Assembly (NCBI RefSeq): GCF_900167365.1
Contig: NZ_FUXL01000019.1
Span: 1 to 64,000, forward strand
Reading direction: 5' to 3'
Length of the DNA: 64,000 bases
DNA from: Consotaella salsifontis
GTDB taxonomy: Bacteria; Pseudomonadota; Alphaproteobacteria; Rhizobiales; Rhizobiaceae
Part shown: piece after piece, positions 48,147-55,980 of the stretch
Layout of the letters: every line of letters begins with the position of its first letter
How positions within the stretch are numbered: the first letter of the stretch is position 1
The notes under the pieces: model-generated
Told to the model about the DNA's origin: nothing
Database searches by the model: none
Seen by the model: only the letters and a program-made list of their open reading frames with translations
Position numbers and translations under genes: made by a program

Positions 48147-48458
48147 ATGGTTGTTCAAAACGACACCGCCGCGCGCGGTGCTCCGGTTGCCGTCGATTCG
48201 ACGAATGAGGAACGGGCCAAGAAATATTGGCGCGCCAACATGCAACTGGTGGCCGTGCTTCTCGTCATCTGGGCCCTCGTGTCCATCGGCTGCGGCATCA
48301 TCCTGCGTCCGCTCCTCAGCGGCATTCAGGTGGGGGGAACCGACCTCGGCTTCTGGTTTGCCCAGCAGGGCTCGATCATCACCTTCATCATCGAGATCTT
48401 CGTCTATGCCTGGCGCATGAACAGGCTCGATCATCTCTACGAATTCGACGAGCTGTGA
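48147..48458 (+). CDS. DUF4212 protein, small subunit of a sodium:solute symporter
   Basis: A 103-residue membrane protein with two hydrophobic segments (about 32-55 and 70-93) and the family's ERAKKYWRANMQLVAVLLVIW and YAWRMNRLDHLYEFDEL. This family is the small partner of VC_2705-type sodium/acetate symporters. The ATG at 48147 follows GGGAGGA; an in-frame ATG at 48087 would add 20 residues. It ends 10 bp before the large subunit gene. Confidence 0.9.
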   Translation: MVVQNDTAARGAPVAVDSTNEERAKKYWRANMQLVAVLLVIWALVSIGCGIILRPLLSGIQVGGTDLGFWFAQQGSIITFIIEIFVYAWRMNRLDHLYEFDEL

Positions 48459-48468
48459 GGGGAGCGGC

Positions 48469-50235
48469 ATGAGTCAGTATGCTTTCAACTTCCTGTTCAT
48501 CACAGGCTCTTTCGCGATCTATCTGATCATCGCGCTGTGGACCCGGGCGGGCTCGACCTCGGAGTTCTACACCGCCGGCGGCGGTGTCCATCCGGTGGTC
48601 AACGGCATGGCGACGGGCGCCGACTGGATGTCGGCCGCCTCCTTCATCTCGATGGCCGGCCTCATCGCCTTCGTCGGCTATGACAACTCGACCTATCTCA
48701 TGGGCTGGACGGGTGGCTTCGTTCTCCTGGCCATGCTTTTGGCGCCGTACCTGCGAAAATACGGCCACTTCACCGTGCCAGCCTTCATCGGCGACCGGTT
48801 CTATTCGCCGGCCGCGCGCCTCGTCGCGGTGGTCTGCCTGATCATCATCTCCACGACCTACGTCATCGGCCAGATGACGGGCGTCGGCGTCGCCTTCTCG
48901 CGCTTCCTGGAGGTCGACAACACCACCGGCCTCATCATCGGCGCGGCGATCGTCTTCTTCTACGCCGTCTTCGGCGGCATGAAGGGCATCACCTACACCC
49001 AGGTGGCGCAGTATGTGGTGCTGATCTTCGCCTATACCGTTCCGGCGATCTTCATCGCGCTCCAGCTCACCGACAATCCGATTCCGGCCTTCGGCCTCTT
49101 CGGCGACACGCAGGACGGCACGCCCCTTCTGGTCAAGCTCGACCAGGTGGTGCGCGATCTCGGCTTCTCCAGCTACACCGGGCACCACACCGACACCCTC
49201 AACATGGTGCTCTTCACCCTGTCGCTGATGATCGGCACCGCCGGTCTGCCGCACGTCATCATCCGCTTCTTCACCGTGCCTCGCGTCAAAGACGCTCGCT
49301 ATTCGGCCGGCTGGGCGCTGGTGTTCATCGCCCTGCTCTACCTCACCGCTCCCGCCGTGGGCGCGATGGCGCGTCTCAACCTTATCCAGACGCTGTTCCC
49401 GAGCGGCACTCAGTCCGAGCCGATCGACTACCAGTCGCGGCCCGAATGGATGCAGAAGTGGGAGCTGACCGGGCTTCTGAAGTTCGACGACAAGAACGGC
49501 GACGGCAAGATCCAATACTACAACGACGCCAACAAGGACTACGCGGCGGGTGCCGCCGCGCGCGGCTGGAACGGCTCGGAATTGTCGGTCAACCAGGACA
49601 TCCTGGTGCTGGCCAATCCCGAGATCGCCCGGCTCCCCCAATGGGTGGTCGCGCTCGTGGCGGCGGGCGGCATCGCGGCGGCGCTTTCCACCGCGGCGGG
49701 CCTGCTTCTCGCCATCTCCTCGGCCATCAGCCATGATCTCCTCAAAGGGGCGATCAACCCCTACATCGAGGAGCATCACGAGCTTCTGGCGGCGCGCATC
49801 GCCATGGCGGTCGCCATCGCGATAGCGACCTATCTCGGCCTGAACCCGCCGGGATTTGCCGCCCAGACGGTGGCGCTCGCCTTCGGCCTTGCAGCGGCGA
49901 CCATCTTCCCGACCCTGATGATGGGCATCTTCTCCAAGCGCGTGAACAGCGTTGGGGCGATCTCGGGAATGGTCGTCGGGCTGGTGTTCACCGTCGTCTA
50001 TATCTTCATCTACAAGGGTTGGTTCTTCATCTCCGGCACCAACAGCCTGCCCGACACGCCGGACAACTGGTTGTTCGGCATCTCGCCGGTGTCCATCGGC
50101 GCGGTCGGGGCGGTGATCAACTTCGCCGTCGCCTATGCGGTCTCGCTGGCCACTGCGCCGCCGCCGCTGGAAATCCAGGCGCTGATCGAGTCGATCCGTA
50201 CGCCACGCGGCGCCGGCGCGGCCCTGCGAGAATAG
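48469..50235 (+). CDS. Sodium:solute symporter, VC_2705 (acetate-type) subfamily
   Basis: A 588-residue SSS-family transporter with about 13 membrane segments. The N-terminal part has GADWMSAASFISMAGLIAF (about 49-67), STTYVIGQMTG and a conserved FGGMKGITYTQVAQY. A cytosol- or periplasm-facing loop (about 315-375) contains DKNGDGKIQYYND, an EF-hand-like calcium loop. It probably imports acetate or another short carboxylate, given its partner DUF4212 gene and upstream acs. The VC_2705 name is by recall of the subfamily. A hairpin follows at 50295. Confidence 0.9.
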   Translation: MSQYAFNFLFITGSFAIYLIIALWTRAGSTSEFYTAGGGVHPVVNGMATGADWMSAASFISMAGLIAFVGYDNSTYLMGWTGGFVLLAMLLAPYLRKYGHFTVPAFIGDRFYSPAARLVAVVCLIIISTTYVIGQMTGVGVAFSRFLEVDNTTGLIIGAAIVFFYAVFGGMKGITYTQVAQYVVLIFAYTVPAIFIALQLTDNPIPAFGLFGDTQDGTPLLVKLDQVVRDLGFSSYTGHHTDTLNMVLFTLSLMIGTAGLPHVIIRFFTVPRVKDARYSAGWALVFIALLYLTAPAVGAMARLNLIQTLFPSGTQSEPIDYQSRPEWMQKWELTGLLKFDDKNGDGKIQYYNDANKDYAAGAAARGWNGSELSVNQDILVLANPEIARLPQWVVALVAAGGIAAALSTAAGLLLAISSAISHDLLKGAINPYIEEHHELLAARIAMAVAIAIATYLGLNPPGFAAQTVALAFGLAAATIFPTLMMGIFSKRVNSVGAISGMVVGLVFTVVYIFIYKGWFFISGTNSLPDTPDNWLFGISPVSIGAVGAVINFAVAYAVSLATAPPPLEIQALIESIRTPRGAGAALRE

Positions 50236-50294
50236 CCATCTGCTTCTCGTTTCCGCCGGCGGTGGAGGGAGACGGGACAATAGAAAAAGACAGA

Positions 50295-50321
50295 GGGGGC
50301 CGGCGTATGACGCCGGCCCCC
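50295..50321. terminator. Hairpin between symporter and PRC-barrel genes
   Basis: GGGGGCCGGCG (50295-50305) and CGCCGGCCCCC (50311-50321) form a perfect 11-bp stem with loop TATGA. It serves the convergent symporter and PRC-barrel genes. Only CTTGCG follows on the plus strand, so the T-run is poor. Confidence 0.7.
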
Positions 50322-50362
50322 CTTGCGATTCAGGCGGCTGAGGATGTGCCGCGTTCAGCAGC

Positions 50363-51814
50363 TCACATGCGGCCGATGGTCAAGGGGTGGTCCTCCGGCA
50401 GGGCCGGATAGGCATCCTCCGGGAAATCCTGGAGCGCATCGACCTGGCTTTCGCTGACGTTCGGCGCCATGAGCTGGTTGTTGCGGATCACCAGCGAGGA
50501 CAGCGGGATCGCCGCCTGAGTTTCGCCGAGGCCGAGGAAGCCGCCCGATGCCACCACGACATAGGCTCGGCCATTGATGTTCACGACGCTCTCGACGTCG
50601 CCGAGGTCATTCGCGTTCTGACCGACGACATCGTAGTCCTCGAGATCGGCCACCGTCACCATCACCTCGCGATTCGACGCGGCGTTCACGGCCCTGTCGA
50701 GATTATCCTGGGATGCGGCGCGGTTTCCGGCGCGTGTCCCGTTCCTGTTGGTCTGGGACGTGGCCGAAGCCGTGCGCTGCCCGGACGTATCGTTGCGCCG
50801 GACCTGATCGTTCTGCTGGGCCTGGCGGTTCTGCTGGGCCTGATCGCTCTGGTCAGTCTGCCGGACCTGCTGATCGCGGCTGTTCTGCTGGTTCCGTCGC
50901 TGATCCGTCTGCATCCGGCGGGCGGTGTTCTCGTCCATCTGCCGGATCTGAACCCGGGCCTCGCCCGACTGGTTGAACTGGACGTTCGGCTCCCCGTCCT
51001 GAACAACCTGAATGTTCGGCTTCGCCGTGTTGTAGCGCACCTGCGGATCGCGCTGGTTGACGTCGACCTGCGCCTGCTGCGCCCGCTGGACCTGGACCGA
51101 AGCCTGGCTGCGCTGGACATCAACGCTCGGCTGACCCTGCTGGCTGTCCTGATCGACCGTCTGCTCGTCTCCCAGGCGGATTTGCGGCTGGCCCTGCTCG
51201 ACGCTCACGTCGGGCTGGGGCTGCCTGACGGTGACGCGCGGCTGCGGGTTTTCGACATCGACATCAGGATTGGGCATCTCGACGACGATCTGCGGACGCG
51301 GCATGTCGATGGTGATCGTCGGCTGTGGCATGTTCACCCGCACCTGCGGCTGGGCCTGGTTGACCGTCACCAAGGGGCGGCCGGTGTCCAGGTTGACCTG
51401 GGGCCGGCGCTGCTCGACGCGCACCTGCGGCGCGGCCTGATCGACCTGCACGTCCGGTTCGGGCACGGCGACCTCGACGTTCGCCTCCATGTCGGCCTGG
51501 GCGTCGGCATCATCACGGCCGGCGCGATTTCCGGCGCGGTTGTTTGCAGCCGTCCGCGCGTTGGCGTCGGATGCATCGGCGCGCGCCGCCTCGAGACGCT
51601 GCGAACAGGCCTGCTCGTTCTGGTCCCCCAGCAGAGCTTCCGCCCGGCGCATGGTGATACCTGCGGCTTCGGCACCGTTGTCCCGAACGTAGGCCACGAG
51701 CTGGTGACAGCTTGTTCCGTCCGCCAAATCGGGAGCCGGGGTGTTGGAAGTCTGAGCGTAAGCGGGCGCAAGCGCGGTTCCCGCGAAAAGCGCGGCGAGG
51801 TAAAGAGTCTTCAT
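50363..51814 (-). CDS. Exported PRC-barrel protein with nine-residue beta repeats
   Basis: A 483-residue protein with a signal peptide MKTLYLAALFAGTALAPAYA (residues 1-20). The N-terminal region (21-110) is soluble with a Cys pair. Residues 120-218 are eleven exact 9-residue repeats of pattern P-x-[VI]-x-[VIL]-x4 (for example PQVRVEQRR, PQVRVNMPQ, PRVTVRQPQ). Degenerate copies continue to about 292. A Q/N/R-rich linker (about 293-385) follows. The C-terminal domain (about 385-475) is PRC-barrel-like (VADLEDYDVVGQNANDLGDV). The ATG at 51814 has AAGGAAG 6 nt upstream. The repeats suggest an extended beta structure; function is unknown. Confidence 0.82.
   Translation of the reverse strand: MKTLYLAALFAGTALAPAYAQTSNTPAPDLADGTSCHQLVAYVRDNGAEAAGITMRRAEALLGDQNEQACSQRLEAARADASDANARTAANNRAGNRAGRDDADAQADMEANVEVAVPEPDVQVDQAAPQVRVEQRRPQVNLDTGRPLVTVNQAQPQVRVNMPQPTITIDMPRPQIVVEMPNPDVDVENPQPRVTVRQPQPDVSVEQGQPQIRLGDEQTVDQDSQQGQPSVDVQRSQASVQVQRAQQAQVDVNQRDPQVRYNTAKPNIQVVQDGEPNVQFNQSGEARVQIRQMDENTARRMQTDQRRNQQNSRDQQVRQTDQSDQAQQNRQAQQNDQVRRNDTSGQRTASATSQTNRNGTRAGNRAASQDNLDRAVNAASNREVMVTVADLEDYDVVGQNANDLGDVESVVNINGRAYVVVASGGFLGLGETQAAIPLSSLVIRNNQLMAPNVSESQVDALQDFPEDAYPALPEDHPLTIGRM
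50939..51457 (-). repeat. Tandem 27-bp coding repeats (nonapeptide repeats)
   Basis: This part of the PRC-barrel gene encodes the 9-residue repeats. 51161-51457 holds eleven in-register copies, and 50939-51160 holds degenerate ones. Every 27 bp a Pro codon is followed by alternating hydrophobic codons. DNA identity between copies is moderate, so the array is old rather than newly expanded. Confidence 0.75.
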
Positions 51815-52171
51815 GATCATCTTCCTTGGTCGCGTGTCTGAAATATAGGCATGCACAGAAAATGATCAGGAAAGATCGTCTTCCCGATCCTGCTGTGCGC
51901 CTTCTCACACTGAGCAAGACAAGACTCGTCTATTTCGTTCCGAAAAAAATCGTGATCAGTTGTTAGGGGCGAAAGCTTTTGCAGCTACACAACTTCATCT
52001 TTCAGACGACGATGATGATCTTCATCAAAATCCAGAGTTTACCTTTAACCGGCTATCTTTTGATCGCGAGAGCGCAAAAGTCCTGATGGCGACAACGATG
52101 AACCTCTTGCGCCGAGGCGAATGAAGATTCATATTGGCTTTGTGTTCAACGTAATGGAAGGAGGTGATCCA
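51815..52171. other. Intergenic region upstream of the 25-codon ORF
   Basis: About 357 bp, relatively AT-rich, between the divergent PRC-barrel gene and the 25-codon ORF. It should hold promoters for both. No consensus sigma70, EcfG or sigma32 promoter could be fixed by eye. The right end carries the long anti-SD match at 52158-52171. No other gene was recognised. Confidence 0.45.
52158..52171 (+). promoter_or_regulatory. Extended Shine-Dalgarno sequence, 14 nt
   Basis: AAGGAGGTGATCCA is complementary to 14 nt of the 16S rRNA 3' end (…GGATCACCTCCTT). It directly precedes the ATG of the 25-codon ORF; the core GGAGG is 7 nt from it. Typical SD sequences match 4-7 nt, so this is exceptional. 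Confidence 0.75.
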
Positions 52172-52249
52172 ATGTCGAGTGATTTCCAGATGCCGGTTGG
52201 GTCGGAATGTCTCAGCGGTTCGACGGAGCAGCCTCCGCGTTTCGTATAG
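52172..52249 (+). CDS. 25-codon ORF with an exceptionally strong ribosome site
   Basis: ATG at 52172 to TAG at 52249 encodes 25 residues beginning MSSDFQMPVGSECL and ending TEQPPRFV. It is hydrophilic with one Cys and no signal or membrane segment. The 14-nt anti-Shine-Dalgarno match precedes it and an intrinsic terminator follows at 52303, making a compact single-gene transcription unit. No family was recognised. It may be a small protein, a leader peptide with no downstream gene, or an RNA whose role is ribosome binding. Confidence 0.6.
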   Translation: MSSDFQMPVGSECLSGSTEQPPRFV

Positions 52250-52302
52250 GACATAAGAGCCCGGTATAGGTCTCGCGACCGCCGGCATATGCGAATTCAC
52301 GG

Positions 52303-52334
52303 GGCCGCTCCCATTGGGGGCGGCCTTTCGTTTT
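52303..52334 (+). terminator. Rho-independent terminator after the 25-codon ORF
   Basis: GGCCGCTCCC (52303-52312), loop ATT and GGGGGCGGCC (52316-52325) form a 10-bp stem (one T-G pair) followed by TTTCGTTTT. The T-run is on the plus strand only, so it ends a rightward transcript and does not belong to the leftward cfa gene. Confidence 0.75.
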
Positions 52335-52354
52335 GACGGATGGGGGATGGCCGC

Positions 52355-53629
52355 TCAGCCGGCCTCGTAGAGGTCGCGGCGCGTCGGTGGTAGGGGCGAG
52401 GGGCCTTTGAACCGCCTCGAGGCCACCGTCTGATAGATCATCACGGTGCCACGCTCGAAGGCGAGGGCGCAGCCCGTGAGGTAGAGCAGCCAGAGCCGCA
52501 GCTTCTGCTCACCCACCAGCCTCGCCGCTTCCTCGTAGCGCGCATCGAGGCGGTCGGCCCAGAGGCGGCAGGTGCGCCCGTAGTGCTCGCGCCAGTTCTC
52601 CACATCGTGGACCTCGAAGCGGTGGGCCTCCAGCCGCTCCAGCGAATGGCCGATGAAATCCAGTTCTCCGCCGGGAAAGATCAGCTTCACCAGCGCCGCA
52701 TATTCGGCCGACTTCTTTCGGAAGGCGCGGGCCGTTTTCTTGGCGGGGCGGGCGATGGCGTGGTGCAGATAGAGGCCGCCCGGGGCCAGGAGGCCGTGAA
52801 CCTTGGCGAAGTATTCGTCGTGGTGGGCAAAGCCGACATGCTCGAACATGCCGATGGAGGCGATCTTGTCGAAGGGGCCCGACAAGGCCTGAAACGGCTT
52901 CAGCTCCAGCGTGATCCGGTCCTGCAGCCCGGCGGCGCGGACCCGCTCCGAAGCGAGGTCGAATTGCGCCTGGCTGAGAGTGACGCCGTGGCCCACAATG
53001 CCGTGGCGCGATGCGGCGTGGATGAGAAGCGCCCCCCAGCCGCAGCCGATGTCGAGCAGGCGCTCGCCCGGCTTCAGCCGCAACTTGCGGCAGATCATCT
53101 CCAGCTTGTCGAACTGGGCCTTGTCCAAATCGTCGTGCCAGCCGTCGAAATAGGCGCAGGAATAGACGAGGCGCTCGTCGAGGAAGAGTTCGTAGAAGGC
53201 ATTCGAGACGTCGTAGTGATGGCGGATAGCCTCGGCCGTGGAGCCGCTGGCCTCCGCGCCCGCGATCGTTGCGGATGGCCTTGACCGATATTGCGAAGAA
53301 AGGCGGATCAGCGACGGCATGAGGGCTAGGATCGAGCGCTTGTCGATCCCCTTCAGGATCGCGCGGGTCTTCATCCTGGGTCGCAAGGCGGCGATATCGA
53401 ACAGGCTTCCGCCCTCGATCCGCAGAGCCTTCGTCATCCACAGTGAGACGGCGCGCTCGACGCTGGGGCGCAGCAACAGCCAGGCGAGCGCCGCGGGATC
53501 GTCGATGACGAGGGCAGGGCCGGCTTTTGCGCCGAGTCGGCTTCCGTTCCAGAGGACGACGCCGAAGCCCGGATCGATCGCCGCGACGAAATCCTCGCTG
53601 ACCTTCGCCAGCCGGTCCTCGGCCTTCAT
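52355..53629 (-). CDS. cfa: Cyclopropane-fatty-acyl-phospholipid synthase
   Basis: A 424-residue SAM-dependent enzyme that adds methylene to double bonds of membrane phospholipid acyl chains. The catalytic core has HYDVSNAFYELFLDERLVYS (about 138-157), LLDIGCGWGALLIHAA (about 191-206), IGMFEHVGFAHHDEYF (about 259-274) and HSLERLEAHRFEVHDVENWREHY (two parts). The ATG at 53629 gives MKAEDRLAKVSEDF; the in-frame ATG at 53710 adds 27 residues with an Arg-rich start. Neighbours are the small ORF unit and the thermonuclease-family gene. Confidence 0.92.
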   Translation of the reverse strand: MKAEDRLAKVSEDFVAAIDPGFGVVLWNGSRLGAKAGPALVIDDPAALAWLLLRPSVERAVSLWMTKALRIEGGSLFDIAALRPRMKTRAILKGIDKRSILALMPSLIRLSSQYRSRPSATIAGAEASGSTAEAIRHHYDVSNAFYELFLDERLVYSCAYFDGWHDDLDKAQFDKLEMICRKLRLKPGERLLDIGCGWGALLIHAASRHGIVGHGVTLSQAQFDLASERVRAAGLQDRITLELKPFQALSGPFDKIASIGMFEHVGFAHHDEYFAKVHGLLAPGGLYLHHAIARPAKKTARAFRKKSAEYAALVKLIFPGGELDFIGHSLERLEAHRFEVHDVENWREHYGRTCRLWADRLDARYEEAARLVGEQKLRLWLLYLTGCALAFERGTVMIYQTVASRRFKGPSPLPPTRRDLYEAG

Positions 53630-53775
53630 GTCGACATTCGCTTCATCAAAGACGCCCCCAGCGAGCAATCGAGCCCTGCGTGACCAAGCATGTTTCGCCC
53701 GGCACGTCATCTAGAGCGGGCAACCGCGACGATCAGGGGAGATCCCTGTCGGGCGCCCGTTCGGAACTCTCGACG

Positions 53776-54279
53776 CTAAGGCTTAACCGATCCGGTGGCG
53801 GTGCACCAATCAGGCTTGTGGCCACCGTCATATCGCACCACCAGCCGCTCCTTGAGCAACTCCCGCCCCACATCGGCCGTCTCGTCGGTCGAAACGTCCG
53901 CCAGGACGCGGCCGAAATACTTGTCGCCGGCGATATTGGAGAGCCTGATTCGCCCCTCGCCGATCAGCGAGACGAGCCGCTCGCGGGCCACCATGGCGGC
54001 CTCCTTCTCGCTGGCACATTTGCCATGAAGCTCGGGCGCATCGATGCCGCGCAGGCGGACGGCGACCCGAACGCTCTGCATCGGCCAGACGAAAGCCTCC
54101 ACCTCCACCGTATCGCCGTCACGCACCTTGACGACGCCGGCCTCGATCGGCCCGCGTATGGTGGAAAGATAGTCCACATCCTTGCCCCCGGACGCCGCCA
54201 TGGAGGGGCCCGTAGGTTGGAGAAGCAGAAGGATCGCGCAACCAGTGGGCGCAAGAGCGCGGGCGAAACCCCGAATCAT
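53776..54279 (-). CDS. Thermonuclease (SNase-like) family protein, exported
   Basis: A 167-residue protein with a signal peptide (MIRGFARALAPTGCAILLLL, about 1-30) and a staphylococcal nuclease fold: VKVRDGDTVEVEAF (about 49-62), VRLRGIDAPELHGKC (about 74-88), EKEAAMVARERL and GRVLADV (Arg in the middle). The Arg-Asp pair of RGIDAPE and the later Arg match the catalytic pattern. The ATG at 54279 has GGAG about 9 nt upstream. A role in periplasmic nucleic-acid degradation is inferred. Confidence 0.85.
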   Translation of the reverse strand: MIRGFARALAPTGCAILLLLQPTGPSMAASGGKDVDYLSTIRGPIEAGVVKVRDGDTVEVEAFVWPMQSVRVAVRLRGIDAPELHGKCASEKEAAMVARERLVSLIGEGRIRLSNIAGDKYFGRVLADVSTDETADVGRELLKERLVVRYDGGHKPDWCTATGSVKP

Positions 54280-54596
54280 CCGCGATCTCCAAAAGAAAAA
54301 GGTATAATTTCCTATAGGACGCGGAAACCCTTTGGTCAATGGCAATCAGCGTCCGGCCCGCGTCTCGAGCAGAAGAACCAAGACGAATTAATGGTTTATG
54401 AATGCGAGGCGGGGTTGCGCGAGGACCGTCCCGATTGAACCATGACGAGACGGCGGGCCGTCGCGAGGCTGCAACGGCTAATTATGGAATTTATCCTACA
54501 ACCAAATAATCACGGCAGCGAAGGAATTCGGGGCGTAAAGGGGGCTCACCGGCAGCGGAGGGCGCCGGTCGTCTGGCTGCGCCAGCGGATCGTGGA
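54280..54596. other. Intergenic region, 317 bp
   Basis: The left end holds the thermonuclease gene leader (SD TTGGAG; AT-rich CTATAGGAAATTATAC at about 54303-54318). An AT-rich patch lies at 54479-54513. No conserved gene, hairpin with a T-run or RNA was recognised. A 65-codon frame at 54442-54639 on the plus strand crosses the SDHAF4-type gene and is not supported. Confidence 0.45.
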
Positions 54597-54812
54597 TCAG
54601 AAATCGGAGATGATGCCGTTCTTCTCCCAGTCGCCATAGCGGATGGGCTCGGGGCCGTCGCGCCCGTTCAGTTCCTTCGGCAGAGGCGCCGATTCGGCTT
54701 CCTGCTTCCTGCGTCGCTCGGCCGCCTCCGCCAGCGCGCGCTCGGCGACGGGGGAGAGAGGCTTGCCGGGATGGGCACCTGGAACGGGCGGATGGGGACG
54801 ATCTTCGGTCAC
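54597..54812 (-). CDS. DUF1674 / succinate dehydrogenase assembly factor 4 family protein
   Basis: A 71-residue hydrophilic protein. The C-terminus GPEPIRYGDWEKNGIISDF is the signature of DUF1674/SDHAF4, whose eukaryotic member protects flavinylated SdhA and helps complex II assembly. The N-terminal two thirds are charged and disordered. The start is a GTG at 54812; a TTG at 54830 would add six residues. Neither has a strong ribosome site. The sdh genes are not nearby. It is divergent from htpX. Confidence 0.88.
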   Translation of the reverse strand: MTEDRPHPPVPGAHPGKPLSPVAERALAEAAERRRKQEAESAPLPKELNGRDGPEPIRYGDWEKNGIISDF

Positions 54813-55008
54813 GGCACTTCGCAGCGGCAACTAGGATTGAATTTCCCGCCTTGGGCGGGGCGACTTGAAAACCTTAGTCCGATGTCCCGGCGATTTCCAG
54901 CCAAGGCATCGCGGGGATGCGGGGGCGCTTGAACGGGGCAGGGCGCGACACCAGATTTTGCAGGCGTTTGAGGCGTCTCGCCTCTGAATTCAGGAGCTCG
55001 CCAGCCCC

Positions 55009-55980
55009 ATGAACACGATCAAGACCGCAATGCTGCTCGCCTTCATGACGGCGCTCTTCATGGGCGTCGGCTTTCTCATAGGCGGGTCGGGCGGCATGAT
55101 GATCGCCTTCATCTTCGCCGCGGGGATGAACCTCCTCTCGTATTGGAATGCCGACAAGATGGTCTTGTCGATGCACCATGCGCGGGAGGTGGATGCGGCC
55201 AGCGCACCCGAATTTCACGGCATCGTGGCCGATCTCGCCAGGAACGCCGGGCTGCCCATGCCGCGCACCTACATCATCGAGAACGACCAGCCCAACGCCT
55301 TCGCCACGGGCCGCAATCCCGAGAACGCGGCGGTGGCCGCCACCACAGGCCTCTTGCGCCGGCTCTCGCCGCAGGAGATAGCGGGTGTCATGGCACACGA
55401 ACTGGCTCACATCCAACACCGCGACACGCTGACCATGACGATCACGGCGACGCTTGCCGGCGCGATCTCGATGCTCGGCAACTTCGCCTTCTTCTTCGGC
55501 GGCAATCGCGACAACAACAATCCCTTTGGCTTCATCGGCGTTCTCGTCGCCATGCTGGTCGCCCCGCTCGCGGCCATGCTGGTGCAGATGGCGATCAGCC
55601 GGACGCGCGAGTATTCAGCCGACCGGCGCGGCGCCGAAATCTGCGGGCAACCGCTCTGGCTTGCCTCGGCGCTTGGCAAGATCGCGAGCGCCGCCGAGCA
55701 CACGGTGAACGTCGATGCCGAGCGCAACCCGGCGACGGCGCACATGTTCATCATCAACCCCTTGTCGGGCGCCCGCATGGACAATCTTTTCTCGACCCAC
55801 CCGGACGTCGGCAACCGCATCGCCCAGCTGCAGGAGATGGCGTCGGGCGGCGGCTTCGGCGGCCATCCTTCCATGGCCGCACGGCCGGCTGACGAGGCAC
55901 CGCGGCCGGTGGCCAGCGGACCATGGTCGGAGGCGGGACGGCGCTCCTCGCCCCCGCGCTCGAAGGGGCCGTGGGGTTGA
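55009..55980 (+). CDS. htpX: Membrane zinc metalloprotease HtpX
   Basis: HtpX (323 residues) is an inner-membrane M48 protease that degrades misfolded membrane proteins. Two N-terminal membrane segments (about 5-45) are followed by the zinc site [10 protein letters not shown] (HExxH; about 127-136) and a further pair of hydrophobic segments (about 150-200). The third ligand is in [15 protein letters not shown]. The C-terminus is Gly/Pro/Arg-rich. The last codons overlap the likely rsmB start. A hairpin CCCGCC/GGCGGG lies upstream at 54845-54859. Confidence 0.95.
   Translation: MNTIKTAMLLAFMTALFMGVGFLIGGSGGMMIAFIFAAGMNLLSYWNADKMVLSMHHAREVDAASAPEFHGIVADLARNAGLPMPRTYIIENDQPNAFATGRNPENAAVAATTGLLRRLSPQEIAGVMAHELAHIQHRDTLTMTITATLAGAISMLGNFAFFFGGNRDNNNPFGFIGVLVAMLVAPLAAMLVQMAISRTREYSADRRGAEICGQPLWLASALGKIASAAEHTVNVDAERNPATAHMFIINPLSGARMDNLFSTHPDVGNRIAQLQEMASGGGFGGHPSMAARPADEAPRPVASGPWSEAGRRSSPPRSKGPWG

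Noticed and set aside
48388-50280. 630-codon minus-strand frame opposite the symporter gene
   Set aside because: Arg/Asp/Gly/His-rich sequence with no domain; the plus strand encodes an unmistakable transporter.
50387-51841. 484-codon plus-strand frame opposite the PRC-barrel gene
   Set aside because: Its repetitive Leu/Arg/Asp sequence is the antisense reading of the 27-bp repeats; the minus strand has the signal peptide and ribosome site.
52025-52300. 91-codon minus-strand frame over the 25-codon ORF
   Set aside because: There is no ribosome site or recognisable sequence, and the strong SD and terminator are both on the plus strand.
54864-54900. Sigma32 promoter for htpX (CTTGAAAA at 54864)
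   Set aside because: A -35-like element is present but no acceptable -10 lies 16-18 nt downstream.
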